A stretch of DNA of 42,378 bases, taken from contig QHVI01000104.1 of assembly GCA_003223515.1 (NCBI GenBank), forward strand, positions 1 to 42,378, in the 5' to 3' direction. Under the pieces are notes generated by a model. It was not told where the DNA came from. It was given only the letters and a program-made list of their open reading frames with translations, and searched no databases. This document shows positions 33,761 to 42,224 of this stretch, in pieces. Numbering within the stretch: position 1 is the first letter of the stretch; each line of letters starts with the position of its first letter. Source of the DNA: Candidatus Angelobacter sp. Gp1-AA117 (GTDB lineage Bacteria; Acidobacteriota; Terriglobia; Terriglobales; Acidobacteriaceae). The position numbers and the translations under genes were made by a program.

Positions 33761-35334
33761 TAGCGGCCCCCCTGCTTTGCAGTCTGGGTCTGGGTCTTCT
33801 CAAACCCTGGCGGCGGCAGCACCGGCGGACGATCATGCCCTTGCGCCACCTTCTGTACTTCAATTTCGGAGAAAAGCATTGCGGGAGCGGCTGCGGAGAC
33901 TGGAACCGATCCTGATTCCGCGCCACACTCGCCGTTGAATACATCCATCTTGGTACCCGTAAGAATAATTCGGTTCAGCGCCGCCAGCGGCGTGCCGATG
34001 ATGTCTACGCCCCGCACAAGTTCATCGGGGCGTCCATCCGGATAAACTTTCCAAACCATCAGCGGCATGATCTGGAATGCCTGCGGCATGTTGCGCAAAG
34101 TCAGCGTGAAGCCCCCGGCAATATCTTCGAAGTAGAGGCCGTAAGGCTTCTTTTCCTTCTTGATTTGTTCAATCAGCTTGGCCCGCAGTTCTGAATCGGG
34201 CACGGACTTGGAGGAACGCACAATCAAATTGCCCTGTCGCCCCACCGGCATCAAGCCATCCTGTGCGCGCCCGTGGCCGTTGGAGTGTAGAAAACCCTTT
34301 ACCGGCATGCGCGACATCAGGAACTGCTTGAGAATGCCGTTGCTGATCAACTGCACTTTACTGCTCTTCTGGCCTTCATCGTCATAGGCATATCTGCCGC
34401 TCAGCTCGATGCCTTCCAGCGAGGACAGCGTGGGATCATCTTCAACACTCAGGAACGGCGGCAGCACCGCCTGGTTGATCATCTTGGTGAAGGTCTGTCC
34501 TTCATTCTCGCCGCGCTGTCTCTGTCCTTCCAGGCGGTGGCCCACAACTTCATGGAAGAACACGGCAGCCGCCCGGCCTGAAAGCAGGGCCGGTCCGCTG
34601 AACGGCTCGACCACCGGAGCAGTCTTCAGTTTGTGCAGGTCGTCTGCAATCTTGGCAATCTTTGTAGTAATGATCTGCTCACTCGGCAGCTTGTCAAACG
34701 ATGTAGCGTCAAACGTCTCCGAGCGCGCCAGTTCCATGCCATCCACAGCGCGGGTGCTTCCCAGGGCCAGAACGCGAATCAGCGGTTTGGAGGTGACGAT
34801 ACGCGAACCCTCGCTGGATACGAAGTACTGCGTGGGATTATCCACCAGCAGCATCACCGTGGAGTTCTCGATTTCAGGGAACTTGTTGAAGATCGCAGAG
34901 TAGCGGCGAATCTTGTCTTCCCACTCCTTCTGGTCGAACTTCGGCGGCAGGGTGGCGTTTCCGATGGAGACCTGCGGCTCCTCCTGCGAAAAGTCCGCAG
35001 AAGAATCCTCTTCTTCCGCGTGCGTATTATCAAGATCGCGATTGCCGACACGGACAGAAATATCGGCATTGCGCTCATGCCGGTTGATGCTGGCCACAAT
35101 CGCGCCGTTGCTGGCGACCACGACCGTCCCGAACTCTTCATCGACCGAATAGCTCATGAAGTACGGATGAGGATCAGCCTTACTCAGCGCCGTCATGGCG
35201 CGTTCCATCTCCTGCTGCATGGTGCGCAGCAGTACCGGATCGGGGTTGCTGGATTGGCTGGATTGTCCCGCCGCGGCGGGCAAAAAGGCGCAGGCCAGAA
35301 ATAGCCCTGAAATCAAAGACCTGGATAATGACAT
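33760..35334 (-). CDS. Exported TldD-family metalloprotease (catalytic subunit)
   Basis: Starting at the ATG at 35334 gives 524 residues with a signal peptide (MSLSRSLISGLFLACAFLPA); the frame reaches further upstream without support. The TldD motif HEVVGHRLEGQ (HExxxH) lies near residues 264-274 and is followed by the typical LSVEDDPT, GRYAYDDEGQKSS and GFLHSNGHGRAQDG segments. TldD/TldE heterodimers are zinc proteases that degrade or trim unfolded peptides. Here both partners are exported. It follows an 83-residue gene on the same strand by 60 bp and may be in one operon with it. Confidence 0.9.
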   Translation of the reverse strand: MSLSRSLISGLFLACAFLPAAAGQSSQSSNPDPVLLRTMQQEMERAMTALSKADPHPYFMSYSVDEEFGTVVVASNGAIVASINRHERNADISVRVGNRDLDNTHAEEEDSSADFSQEEPQVSIGNATLPPKFDQKEWEDKIRRYSAIFNKFPEIENSTVMLLVDNPTQYFVSSEGSRIVTSKPLIRVLALGSTRAVDGMELARSETFDATSFDKLPSEQIITTKIAKIADDLHKLKTAPVVEPFSGPALLSGRAAAVFFHEVVGHRLEGQRQRGENEGQTFTKMINQAVLPPFLSVEDDPTLSSLEGIELSGRYAYDDEGQKSSKVQLISNGILKQFLMSRMPVKGFLHSNGHGRAQDGLMPVGRQGNLIVRSSKSVPDSELRAKLIEQIKKEKKPYGLYFEDIAGGFTLTLRNMPQAFQIMPLMVWKVYPDGRPDELVRGVDIIGTPLAALNRIILTGTKMDVFNGECGAESGSVPVSAAAPAMLFSEIEVQKVAQGHDRPPVLPPPGFEKTQTQTAKQGGR

Positions 35335-35394
35335 GATATTGTTCAGTTTACCTGAACCGTTAGACACCACAAAATTACCTTTGGGTAGCAACTG

Positions 35395-35646
35395 TTAACT
35401 TTTCTTAAGTTCTTCCATGGCGCTGCTGATGAGTTCCTTGGAGGAATTGATCGCATCAAGAATGATTTGCAAGTCCATGGCCGGCTTGCCCGGCTGGCGA
35501 TTGCTCTGGCAATAGACCCCATGCTGCCCTACAAGGATAAGCGCATCGGTGAGCAGGTCGAGGGCAACGGCCAGGCGTCCCCGCGGCACGCCCATCATGA
35601 ACTCGTATTTCTCCAGGTCGTCGCGCTTGTCGTCCAACAATCCCAT
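35395..35646 (-). CDS. Small hypothetical helical protein
   Basis: The 83-residue protein is mainly helical (RLAVALDLLTDALILVGQHG, then LQIILDAINSSKELISSAMEELKKS), with one Cys and no signal or membrane segment. I do not recognise a family. It precedes the TldD-like gene on the same strand with a 60-bp gap, so it may be cotranscribed. CGGTGA lies upstream of its start as a weak ribosome-binding site. Confidence 0.65.
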   Translation of the reverse strand: MGLLDDKRDDLEKYEFMMGVPRGRLAVALDLLTDALILVGQHGVYCQSNRQPGKPAMDLQIILDAINSSKELISSAMEELKKS

Positions 35647-35745
35647 TTTTCACCGCAGTCGGACATGGGACTAACGTCCCACCCAGAAAACATGAAAATT
35701 GCGCTTCGGGTTAAGGTATCCACCGTAAGCACCCAGCTATTTTTA

Positions 35746-35772
35746 GGGCAGAGGACGCAGAGAGCGCAGAGA
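35746..35772 (+). repeat. CTCTGCG-type repeat, copy 7 (left flank of GxxExxY gene)
   Basis: GGGCAGAGGACGCAGAGAGC followed by GCAGAGA; inverted relative to 36364-36397. It is 9 bp from the stop codon of the GxxExxY gene. Confidence 0.8.
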
Positions 35773-35781
35773 AAAAATAGG

Positions 35782-36207
35782 CTAAAGGCCATTCACAATG
35801 CGCTTGAACCCGTCCTTAAGACGTAATACGTGGAAATTGATTAATAGTCCAAGTCTCTTGTTGCTGAGCTTCAGATAAGAGAGCAATTGAGCATCGAACA
35901 CAGGTACAAGCTTTTCAACCGCTTTGAGTTCAATCACCACCATGCCTTCCACGACTATGTCCATCTTGTAACCTACATCTATCCTGACGGAATGATACTG
36001 AACAGGAATCGGGACCTGAGCCTCACATATGAATCCTCTTGATCTCAACTCATAGAGAAGACATGCCTCATAGGCACTTTCAAGTAATCCCGGGCCAAGC
36101 GCATTGTGCACTGTAATCGCCGCATCCAGGATAATCCCGCTGATCTGGTTTTCTCTAACATCCAAATTATGTGATCCTGGGCCCTGCTTCGTACCGAACC
36201 CGTTCAT
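35782..36207 (-). CDS. GxxExxY protein (PDDEXK_3 nuclease-like family)
   Basis: The 141-residue protein has the family signature GLLESAYE (GxxExxY) at residues 39-46 within VHNALGPGLLESAYEACL, followed by the PD-(D/E)xK-like core KMDIVVEGMVVIELKAVEKL with Asp and ExK, and the terminal LSYLKLSNKRLGLLINF. The family is predicted to have a nuclease fold; its function in the cell has not, to my knowledge, been established. It is flanked by inverted copies of the CTCTGCG-type repeat (35746-35772 and 36364-36397), the same setting as the DUF2442 gene, indicating that it was acquired as a small repeat-bounded cassette. The key residues are all present. Confidence 0.88.
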   Translation of the reverse strand: MNGFGTKQGPGSHNLDVRENQISGIILDAAITVHNALGPGLLESAYEACLLYELRSRGFICEAQVPIPVQYHSVRIDVGYKMDIVVEGMVVIELKAVEKLVPVFDAQLLSYLKLSNKRLGLLINFHVLRLKDGFKRIVNGL

Positions 36208-36363
36208 TAGGTCCCTCCGGTCCAGCTACGTTTCAGACCTGCTGGCCCGCAATAGTAGATTGCGGAGGAACAGATTTCTTGCATGCAAACTTGATCTCTT
36301 CGCATTTATTTGCAGCTTGTTTCGGGACCCAAGAAGCTGATAACCGGAAGACCTGCCCCAATT

Positions 36364-36397
36364 CCTCTGCGCGCTCTGCGTTCTCTGCGGTTAAAGG
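36364..36397 (-). repeat. CTCTGCG-type repeat, copy 8 (right flank of GxxExxY gene)
   Basis: CCTCTGCGCGCTCTGCGTTC followed by TCTGCGGTTAAAGG; inverted relative to 35746-35772. It abuts the gcvPB stop codon at 36400. Confidence 0.8.
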
Positions 36398-36399
36398 GG

Positions 36400-37911
36400 T
36401 TACTCCGAAGCTGACTGCGCCTGCGCGGGTCTCCACCTCAATACAGGCTTTCTTGCCGCAGCCGTTTCGTCCAATCGTGAAACCCTTGTCATGTACGGAG
36501 CATTCTTCACCATCTCCGGATCTTCCTCTGCTTCGCGTGCGATCGACTTCATCGCATCCACCAGCAAATTCAATTCTTCCAGCGATTCGCTCTCCGTCGG
36601 CTCGATCATCAATGCTCCATGCACCACCAGCGGAAACGAGACTGTATAAGGATGGAAACCGTAATCGATCAGGCGCTTGGCGATGTCGCCGGTCTTCACG
36701 CCTTTTTGTGCCTGAATGCGATCGCTGAAGACTACTTCATGCATCGAGGCGCTCTTGTATGGCAGTTCGTAATCACCTTCGAGCTTCTTGCGAATATAAT
36801 TCGCGTTGAGCACCGCGTCTTCCGTGGTCTGGCGCAAACCATCCGGGCCATTGGCCAGGATGTATGCCAGCGCGCGCACGTGCATGCCAAAGTTGCCGTA
36901 GAACATGCGCACCCGTCCCACGGATTGAGGACGGTTGTAATCGAAACCTAATGTGCCGTCGGCTTTCTCAACCATGACCGGCTGCGGCAGGAATGGCTCC
37001 AGAAACTTCTTGCAGGCCACCGGGCCGCATCCCGGGCCACCGCCACCGTGCGGCGTAGAGAAGGTCTTGTGCAGGTTGAGGTGCATCACGTCCACACCGA
37101 AATCGCCCGGACGCGTCTTCCCTACCAGCGCGTTCATGTTCGCGCCGTCCATGTAGAGCAGGCCACCCTTCTCATGCAGAATGTCGGCGATCTTGTGAAT
37201 CTCCTGCTCGAAGATGCCCAGCGTGTTGGGATTGGTGAGCATCAGCCCGGCAACATCTTCATTCATCTGTGCCGCCAGGGCGCTGATGTCCACCATGCCA
37301 TGCGCGTTGGACTTCAGGTTCTCCACCGCATAGCCGCAGATGGCGGCAGTGGCCGGATTGGTGCCGTGGGCGGAATCAGGAATGAGAATCTTCTTGCGCG
37401 GGTTGCCTTTCGACTGCAGAAAGGCCCGCATCAACAGGATTCCAGTCATTTCGCCGTGCGCCCCGGCTGCGGGCTGGAGCGTGATCGCATCCATGCCGGT
37501 GATCTCGATCAACGCCTCTGACAAAGTCTTCATGATGCGCAGAGCGCCCTGCGAAATCTTTTCCGGCTGGTAAGGATGCGCCTCCGCCAATCCGTAGAGG
37601 CGCGCCACTACTTCATTCACGCGCGGGTTGTACTTCATGGTGCAGGAGCCCAGCGGATACATGCCCAGATCGATGGCGTAATTCCAGGTGGAAAGGCGGG
37701 TGAAGTGGCGGATGATCTCCATCTCGCTCACCTCCGGCATGTTGCCCAGGTCTTCACGCGCAGCCGCGCCCAATACCTTCTTATAGTCAACCTCAGGGAC
37801 ATCGAGTGGCGCCAGCCGGTATGCCTTTTTGCCCGGCGATGAGCGCTCAAAGATCAGCCCTTCATTCTGGTTGACGTGCCGTGTTGCCTTCTTGATGTCT
37901 TTGTCGCTCAT
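36400..37911 (-). CDS. gcvPB: Glycine dehydrogenase (decarboxylating) subunit 2
   Basis: The 503-residue product is the C-terminal half of the P-protein, carrying pyridoxal phosphate. The PLP-binding Lys is in [20 protein letters not shown], preceded by [20 protein letters not shown] and [12 protein letters not shown], and [15 protein letters not shown] lies upstream of these. With GcvPA it decarboxylates glycine and passes the aminomethyl group to lipoylated GcvH. It overlaps gcvPA by 4 bp (ATGA). It is the last gene of the gcvT-gcvH-gcvPA-gcvPB operon. Its N-terminus begins with [20 protein letters not shown], normal for the family. A CTCTGCG-type repeat directly follows its stop codon. Confidence 0.97.
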   Translation of the reverse strand: MSDKDIKKATRHVNQNEGLIFERSSPGKKAYRLAPLDVPEVDYKKVLGAAAREDLGNMPEVSEMEIIRHFTRLSTWNYAIDLGMYPLGSCTMKYNPRVNEVVARLYGLAEAHPYQPEKISQGALRIMKTLSEALIEITGMDAITLQPAAGAHGEMTGILLMRAFLQSKGNPRKKILIPDSAHGTNPATAAICGYAVENLKSNAHGMVDISALAAQMNEDVAGLMLTNPNTLGIFEQEIHKIADILHEKGGLLYMDGANMNALVGKTRPGDFGVDVMHLNLHKTFSTPHGGGGPGCGPVACKKFLEPFLPQPVMVEKADGTLGFDYNRPQSVGRVRMFYGNFGMHVRALAYILANGPDGLRQTTEDAVLNANYIRKKLEGDYELPYKSASMHEVVFSDRIQAQKGVKTGDIAKRLIDYGFHPYTVSFPLVVHGALMIEPTESESLEELNLLVDAMKSIAREAEEDPEMVKNAPYMTRVSRLDETAAARKPVLRWRPAQAQSASE

Positions 37912-39233
37912 TGGCCCACCGCCTGTACCGCCGCATCAATCTGCTCTTTGGTATTGAGTTCGGTGCAGCACCACACCGCGGCATTGCCCAACTCCGGATA
38001 GAAGCGCTTCAGCGGAAATCCGCCAATCACTTTTTTCTCCAGCAGGCGGTTGTTGGCTTCATGCGGGTCTTTTTCCGTCTGCACCACAAATTCATTGAAG
38101 CGCGGTGCGCCCTCAAACAGAATCTTGCTTTTCCTGCCAAACTGGCCGGCAGCATAGGCGGCTTTGGCGAGATTCTGCTTTGCCAATTCCTTCAGCCCTT
38201 CACGGCCATAGACGGTCATATAGATGGTGGCCATGGTGGCGATCAACGCCTGGTTGGTGCAGATGTTGGAGGTGGCCTTTTCACGGCGGATATGCTGCTC
38301 GCGCGTCGAGAGGGTCAGCACGAAGCCGCGCTTGCCATTTTTGTCTTTAGTCTCGCCCACCAGACGGCCGGGAATCTGCCGGACGAATTTTTCTTTGGTG
38401 GCCAGCACTCCCGCGTAGGGCCCACCGAATCCGAGAGGCACGCCGAACGACTGCGATTCCATGGAGACAATATCGGCTTCACTGGGCGGCTTCACGATAC
38501 CCAGCGAAAGCGCTTCGGCAATCGAGACCACCAGCAGCGCACCTTTGCTGTGCACCAGATCGGCAACTGCCGTAACGTCTTCAATCGTGCCAAAGAAGTT
38601 CGGCGACTGAATCAAGACACAAGCGGTATCAGCGCTGATCTTCTTCTCCAGATCGCGCATGTCCACGCGGCCATTTTCGAGGAAATTGAATTCGGCAATC
38701 GGCAAACCCTGATGCTGCGAATAGGTATGCATCACCTCGCGGTATTCAGGGTGTACGCTGCGCGCCACCAGGGCCGATTTTCTTCCGGTAATGCGGACCG
38801 CCATCATGATGGCCTCGGCCGCACCGGTTGATCCGTCATACATGGAGGCGTTGGCCACTTCCATGCCGGTGAGTTCCGAAATCATCGTCTGGAATTCGAA
38901 GATGGCCTGGAGCGTGCCCTGGGAAATCTCAGCTTGGTAAGGCGTGTAGGCGGTAAGAAACTCGCCGCGTGAGATCAGCGAATCGATAATCACCGGACGG
39001 TAATGGTGATATGCGCCCGCGCCCAGGAAAACTGCGTAACCGGCGGCATTGGTCTCGGCGCGCTGGCGAAAGTAATCGATGATCTCTGATTCCGCCATCT
39101 GCCGGGGCACCTTCAGGTCGCGGTTCAGCCGGTACTCGGCAGGAATCGGCGCAAACAGATCATCGATGGAACGAATACCGATCTCGCGAACCATCTGTTC
39201 GCGGTCAGCAGGAGATTTAGGGAGATAGCGCAT
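37908..39233 (-). CDS. gcvPA: Glycine dehydrogenase (decarboxylating) subunit 1
   Basis: The 441-residue product is the N-terminal half of the split P-protein. It begins [20 protein letters not shown] and contains the family segments [41 protein letters not shown] (Q..ISQG), [16 protein letters not shown] and [19 protein letters not shown]. It forms the alpha2beta2 P-protein with GcvPB. The split form is usual in Firmicutes, Thermotoga, Archaea and Acidobacteria. Upstream, a tandem repeat array and a dispersed repeat separate it from gcvH by 276 bp, unusual for adjacent genes of one operon. Confidence 0.97.
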   Translation of the reverse strand: MRYLPKSPADREQMVREIGIRSIDDLFAPIPAEYRLNRDLKVPRQMAESEIIDYFRQRAETNAAGYAVFLGAGAYHHYRPVIIDSLISRGEFLTAYTPYQAEISQGTLQAIFEFQTMISELTGMEVANASMYDGSTGAAEAIMMAVRITGRKSALVARSVHPEYREVMHTYSQHQGLPIAEFNFLENGRVDMRDLEKKISADTACVLIQSPNFFGTIEDVTAVADLVHSKGALLVVSIAEALSLGIVKPPSEADIVSMESQSFGVPLGFGGPYAGVLATKEKFVRQIPGRLVGETKDKNGKRGFVLTLSTREQHIRREKATSNICTNQALIATMATIYMTVYGREGLKELAKQNLAKAAYAAGQFGRKSKILFEGAPRFNEFVVQTEKDPHEANNRLLEKKVIGGFPLKRFYPELGNAAVWCCTELNTKEQIDAAVQAVGQ

Positions 39234-39244
39234 GTGTCAGTAGT

Positions 39245-39328
39245 TAGTATTTAGTACTTAGTATTTAGTACTTAGTATTTAGTACTTAGTATTTAGTACT
39301 TAGTATTTAGTACTTAGTATTTAGTACT
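39245..39328 (+). repeat. Tandem 14-bp repeat array upstream of gcvPA
   Basis: Six perfect copies of TAGTATTTAGTACT (39245-39328), each made of two heptamers TAGTATT/TAGTACT, with a partial copy at 39241. Similar CTTCTAG/CTATTAG heptad-like sequence continues to about 39364. The array ends 12 bp before the gcvPA start codon. Confidence 0.95.
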
Positions 39329-39375
39329 TAGCAAAAGCTTCTAGCTTCTAGCTATTAGCTGCTAGAAAGTGATTA

Positions 39376-39505
39376 GCGACGGATTCTCCCGCTCAGCGAC
39401 GACGGCTGCGGTCCATAGGGAGCAACACACCGCCAAATTCAATACACATTAAATATTTTTGTTACCTCTGCGCTCTCTGCGTTCTCTGCGGTAAAAGCTT
39501 TTGGT
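39376..39505 (+). repeat. Three-copy dispersed element, truncated copy C, in gcvH-gcvPA spacer
   Basis: This matches the right part of the elements at 6222-6416 and 31865-32057, with the shared 29-bp block at 39407-39435 and a CTCTGCG-type repeat at 39464-39497. It ends 4 bp before the gcvH stop codon on the complementary strand. Confidence 0.85.
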
Positions 39506-39509
39506 GTCT

Positions 39510-39893
39510 TTACTGCTCTTCCTTGATATAAGTTTCGTAGTCCGCAGAAGAGAGCAACGAGTCTGCTTCCTTTGCATCCGCCAGTTCCAGCTTGACCATC
39601 CAGGAGCCATGGGCATCCTTATTAATGTTCTCCGGCGACTGGGTCAGGTCGCCGTTTATTTCGACCACCTTGCCGGACGCCGGGGCATAAAGGTCAGAAA
39701 CCGCCTTCACCGATTCCACTGTGCCAAACGTGTCGCCCTTTTTGAGTTGCGCTCCGACTTTGGGCAGTTCCACGAAAACAATGTCGCCAAGAGATTCCTG
39801 GGCATGATCGGTAATGCCTACCAAGGCAGTATTGCCCTTGACCTGAATCCACTCATGCTCTTTGGTGTATCTATAGTCGTTCGGATATGCCAT
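39510..39893 (-). CDS. gcvH: Glycine cleavage system H protein
   Basis: The start at 39893 (MAYPNDYRYTKEHEW) matches the family; the frame extends 20 residues upstream without need. The product has 127 residues, the usual length. The lipoyl-lysine is in GTVESVKAVSDLYAP near residue 64, with the framing GITDHAQESLGDIVFVELP and the C-terminal NKDAHGSWMVKLEL region. GcvH shuttles the aminomethyl group between the P- and T-proteins. A 90-bp gap to gcvT includes a CTCTGCG-type repeat. No lpd gene is nearby, so the L-protein must come from elsewhere. Confidence 0.97.
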   Translation of the reverse strand: MAYPNDYRYTKEHEWIQVKGNTALVGITDHAQESLGDIVFVELPKVGAQLKKGDTFGTVESVKAVSDLYAPASGKVVEINGDLTQSPENINKDAHGSWMVKLELADAKEADSLLSSADYETYIKEEQ

Positions 39894-39955
39894 TTTTTCT
39901 TTCCCTCTGTCGGACTGCTGATTAGCGGTAACGTTTAAAACCCATTTTCCCAACC

Positions 39956-39990
39956 CACTCTGCGTTCTCTGCGCCCTCTGCGGCTAAGGG
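39956..39990 (-). repeat. CTCTGCG-type repeat in gcvT-gcvH spacer, copy 10
   Basis: CTCTGCGTTCTCTGCGCCCT continued by CTGCGGCTAAGGG. It overlaps the last bases of gcvT, so the repeat sequence forms the gcvT stop region. Confidence 0.75.
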
Positions 39991-41129
39991 TTTTTCTTTG
40001 GCCGCTTATAGAAGGGTGTCGGCACTACTTTGCACTTCACCTTCTGGCCGCGTATCTCCACGAACAGCTCTGTTCCGATCTCTGATTGCGCCGGAGGCAC
40101 ATAGGCCAGCGCAATGTTCTTTTTCAGAAAGGGCGCATAAGAGCCGCTGGTCACGTAGCCGATCTCCTGGCCGGAGGCGTCAAAAACTTTGTAGTCATCG
40201 CGGGGAATGCCCCGTTCCACTGCTTCCAGGCCTACGAGGATGCGCTTCAGCCCTTCAGCCTGCGCCTTTTCCAACGCCGCGCGCCCGATGAAATCTCCTT
40301 TATCCATCTTGCAGAAACGGTCCAGCGCGGCTTCCCATACGTTAATCGTGTCAGAAATTTCGTGGCCGTAGAGCGCCATCTTTCCTTCCAGCCTCAGCGT
40401 ATTGCGCGCACCCAGCCCGCAGGGAACGATACCGAATTCTTTGCCCGCCTCCGTCACCTCGTTCCACACGCGCTCGCTGGTAGGCACGTCTGACGGGACG
40501 TAGATTTCAAAGCCATCTTCAGCGGTGTAGCCGGTGCGGGCAATCAGCGTGTTAGGCAGTCCGCAGACAGTTCCATGCTTAAACCAGTAATTCTTGATCT
40601 GCGAGAGATCGACGTTGGTAAGTTTTTGCAGTGTGGCTTCTGCCTTGGGGCCCTGAATGGCAATCTGGGTGTAATAGTTGCCTACATCGTCGGCATGGCA
40701 GCGGAAACGGCTGACGTTCTTTTTTACCCAGCCATAATCCTTTTCGCGGGTTCCGGCATTGATGACCAGCAGGTAATCGTTCTGCCCCAGCTTGTGGACT
40801 ATGACATCGTCAACAAAAGTGCCCTCTGGATACAGCAACGCGGAATAATGGGCTTGGCCCTCCTGCAGCTTGGAGGCGTCATTCATGCTGACATGCTGGG
40901 TCGCGTCGAGGGCTTGCGGGCCGCGGATCAGGATGTCTCCCATATGCGAGACATCAAACATGCCCACCCCGGTACGGACGGCGAGGTGCTCTTTCATCAG
41001 CCCGCCACTGGAAGGATATTCCACCGGCATGTCCCAGCCGCCGAAATCGACCATTTTCGCGCCCAGCCGCCGGTGCAACTCGTTGAGCGCAGTTTTCCGC
41101 AGTGATTTGGTGTCTACGGTAGAGGACAA
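39984..41129 (-). CDS. gcvT: Aminomethyltransferase (glycine cleavage T protein)
   Basis: The 381-residue protein begins at a TTG (41129) with AAAGGA 8 nt upstream; a nearby ATG is out of frame. Family segments are LHRRLGAKMVDFGGWDMPVEY, FDVSHMGDILIRG, IQGPKAEATLQKL, ARTGYTAEDGFEIYVP and the C-terminal GYVTSGSYAPFLKKNIALAYV. It transfers the methylene group from GcvH-bound aminomethyl to tetrahydrofolate, releasing ammonia. It is the first gene of the operon gcvT-gcvH-gcvPA-gcvPB. The 216-bp upstream region contains no recognisable glycine riboswitch. Confidence 0.96.
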   Translation of the reverse strand: MSSTVDTKSLRKTALNELHRRLGAKMVDFGGWDMPVEYPSSGGLMKEHLAVRTGVGMFDVSHMGDILIRGPQALDATQHVSMNDASKLQEGQAHYSALLYPEGTFVDDVIVHKLGQNDYLLVINAGTREKDYGWVKKNVSRFRCHADDVGNYYTQIAIQGPKAEATLQKLTNVDLSQIKNYWFKHGTVCGLPNTLIARTGYTAEDGFEIYVPSDVPTSERVWNEVTEAGKEFGIVPCGLGARNTLRLEGKMALYGHEISDTINVWEAALDRFCKMDKGDFIGRAALEKAQAEGLKRILVGLEAVERGIPRDDYKVFDASGQEIGYVTSGSYAPFLKKNIALAYVPPAQSEIGTELFVEIRGQKVKCKVVPTPFYKRPKKNP

Positions 41130-41187
41130 TCCATTGTTCCTTTGAATCTGGTGTCAGGGCAACAGAACTCGTCGCCGGTGTGCGGGC

Positions 41188-41200
41188 AACCTTCAAGGTT
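41188..41200. promoter_or_regulatory. Palindrome upstream of gcvT
   Basis: AACCTT-C-AAGGTT is a perfect 13-bp palindrome about 60 bp upstream of the gcvT start. It could be a regulator's operator; it is followed by AGCACTCAGCACTCAGCA, a short direct repeat. No binding protein can be named. Confidence 0.3.
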
Positions 41201-41345
41201 ATCAGAAGCACTCAGCACTCAGCAATTCGCGTCTGAACGGCATTGAGGAAGACGGATGCAAGAGCTCATCGAAGCACGATTTAGCCGGCGCGAATTGGTT
41301 CGGCTGAGAAAGCGGTAGACTAGAGAGAGCCCTTTCGGAGAAACA

Positions 41346-42209
41346 ATGACCTATTGGCGAATGAAGTTGCGAGATGGAACTCATGGGGAGGACATGTGGG
41401 GTCCGTGCAGGAATGCAGGACTTGCAGCAATTACATACCCCGGGATTACATGGGTTGATCTTCGACTGTATTCTAAACAAAAGCGTCCGCCTGAGTGGAA
41501 CCAAATTGGATCTCCCGCGGGAAAGGGCAGCATCGCGCATTTCGCATGGGAAATCCGGGGCGGGGATGCTATCTATATAGGAGATTCAGCTACTCATCAG
41601 ATTGTCGGTATGGGATACGCCACGGCCAAAATCGGGGAACTCGCCTACAGATTTGATGCACACTCCCCAATTGTTCCGCTCAGGGGCGATCCGTGGTGCC
41701 ACCTGATTGATGTGGACTGGGATACTAGCTTCACGCCTTTTGGCTATAAAGACCGGGCTCCCCAAACGACCGTTCTTGAGTTGAAGAAAAATGAAATTCA
41801 GGATTTTGAGCAAGCTTCGCACACAGCCGAACATCGTAATAAAGGACTCGGCGACAAAGATATACGGAAAACATTTTTATTAGAGACTGCCTACCCACGT
41901 TACACTCCTGCCGCCCAGCGATTGATCCTACGTAAACATTCGATCCTGTCCAACTGCTTCAGGCGCTGGTTAGAGAACAAACCTGTGGCTGAAGTTTCAC
42001 AGGAGCGCCAACAAATGGATATCACTTTTAAGGCAAACCGGCGAAGGTATTAGGCAGAGTTCAAAATCGCATATCAAGGCGATACTAAGCGAGCAATCCG
42101 CGAGGCTCTAGGGTAGGTTCTTGAGTACAATCATTATCCGTCGAGAACAAGTCATGATTACTGGCTTCTTATCCTCGACGCTATTCCTTCCGGCTCTGCG
42201 CGAGAATTA
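41346..42209 (+). pseudogene. Nuclease-like gene broken by two in-frame TAG codons
   Basis: The open frame (41346-42053, 235 residues) starts after GGAGAAAC. Residues 1-150 (WRMKLRDGTHGEDMWGPC; IRGGDAIYIGDSATHQIVGMGYA) resemble a PUA/EVE-like reader domain seen on restriction-type enzymes. The C-terminal part (TPAAQRLILRKHSILSNCFRRWL; QERQQMDITFKA) leads into a PD-(D/E)xK-type core, but the ExK step AEFK lies just after a TAG at 42051-42053. Translation in the same frame continues recognisably (AEFKIAYQGDTKRAIREALG, then a second TAG at 42114-42116, then VLEYNHYP and YWLLILDAIPSG). TAG is a normal stop for other genes here (pilT, pilS, pilR), so suppression is unlikely and the gene is probably dead. 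The reader and nuclease assignments are from memory and tentative. Confidence 0.65.
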
Positions 42210-42224
42210 GTGGGAATAGGCATT

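Noticed and set aside
39241-39364. CRISPR array
   Set aside because: Repeats are 14 bp, directly tandem and without spacers, and no cas genes are present.
41130-41345. Glycine riboswitch upstream of gcvT
   Set aside because: The minus-strand leader lacks the paired GGAGAG and GCCGAAGGGGCAA-like core elements; only a short palindrome and a direct repeat are visible.
42051-42116. Amber recoding (pyrrolysine or suppressor) in the nuclease-like gene
   Set aside because: TAG serves as the ordinary stop of several intact genes in the window, including pilT, pilS and pilR, and there is no sign of a pyl system.
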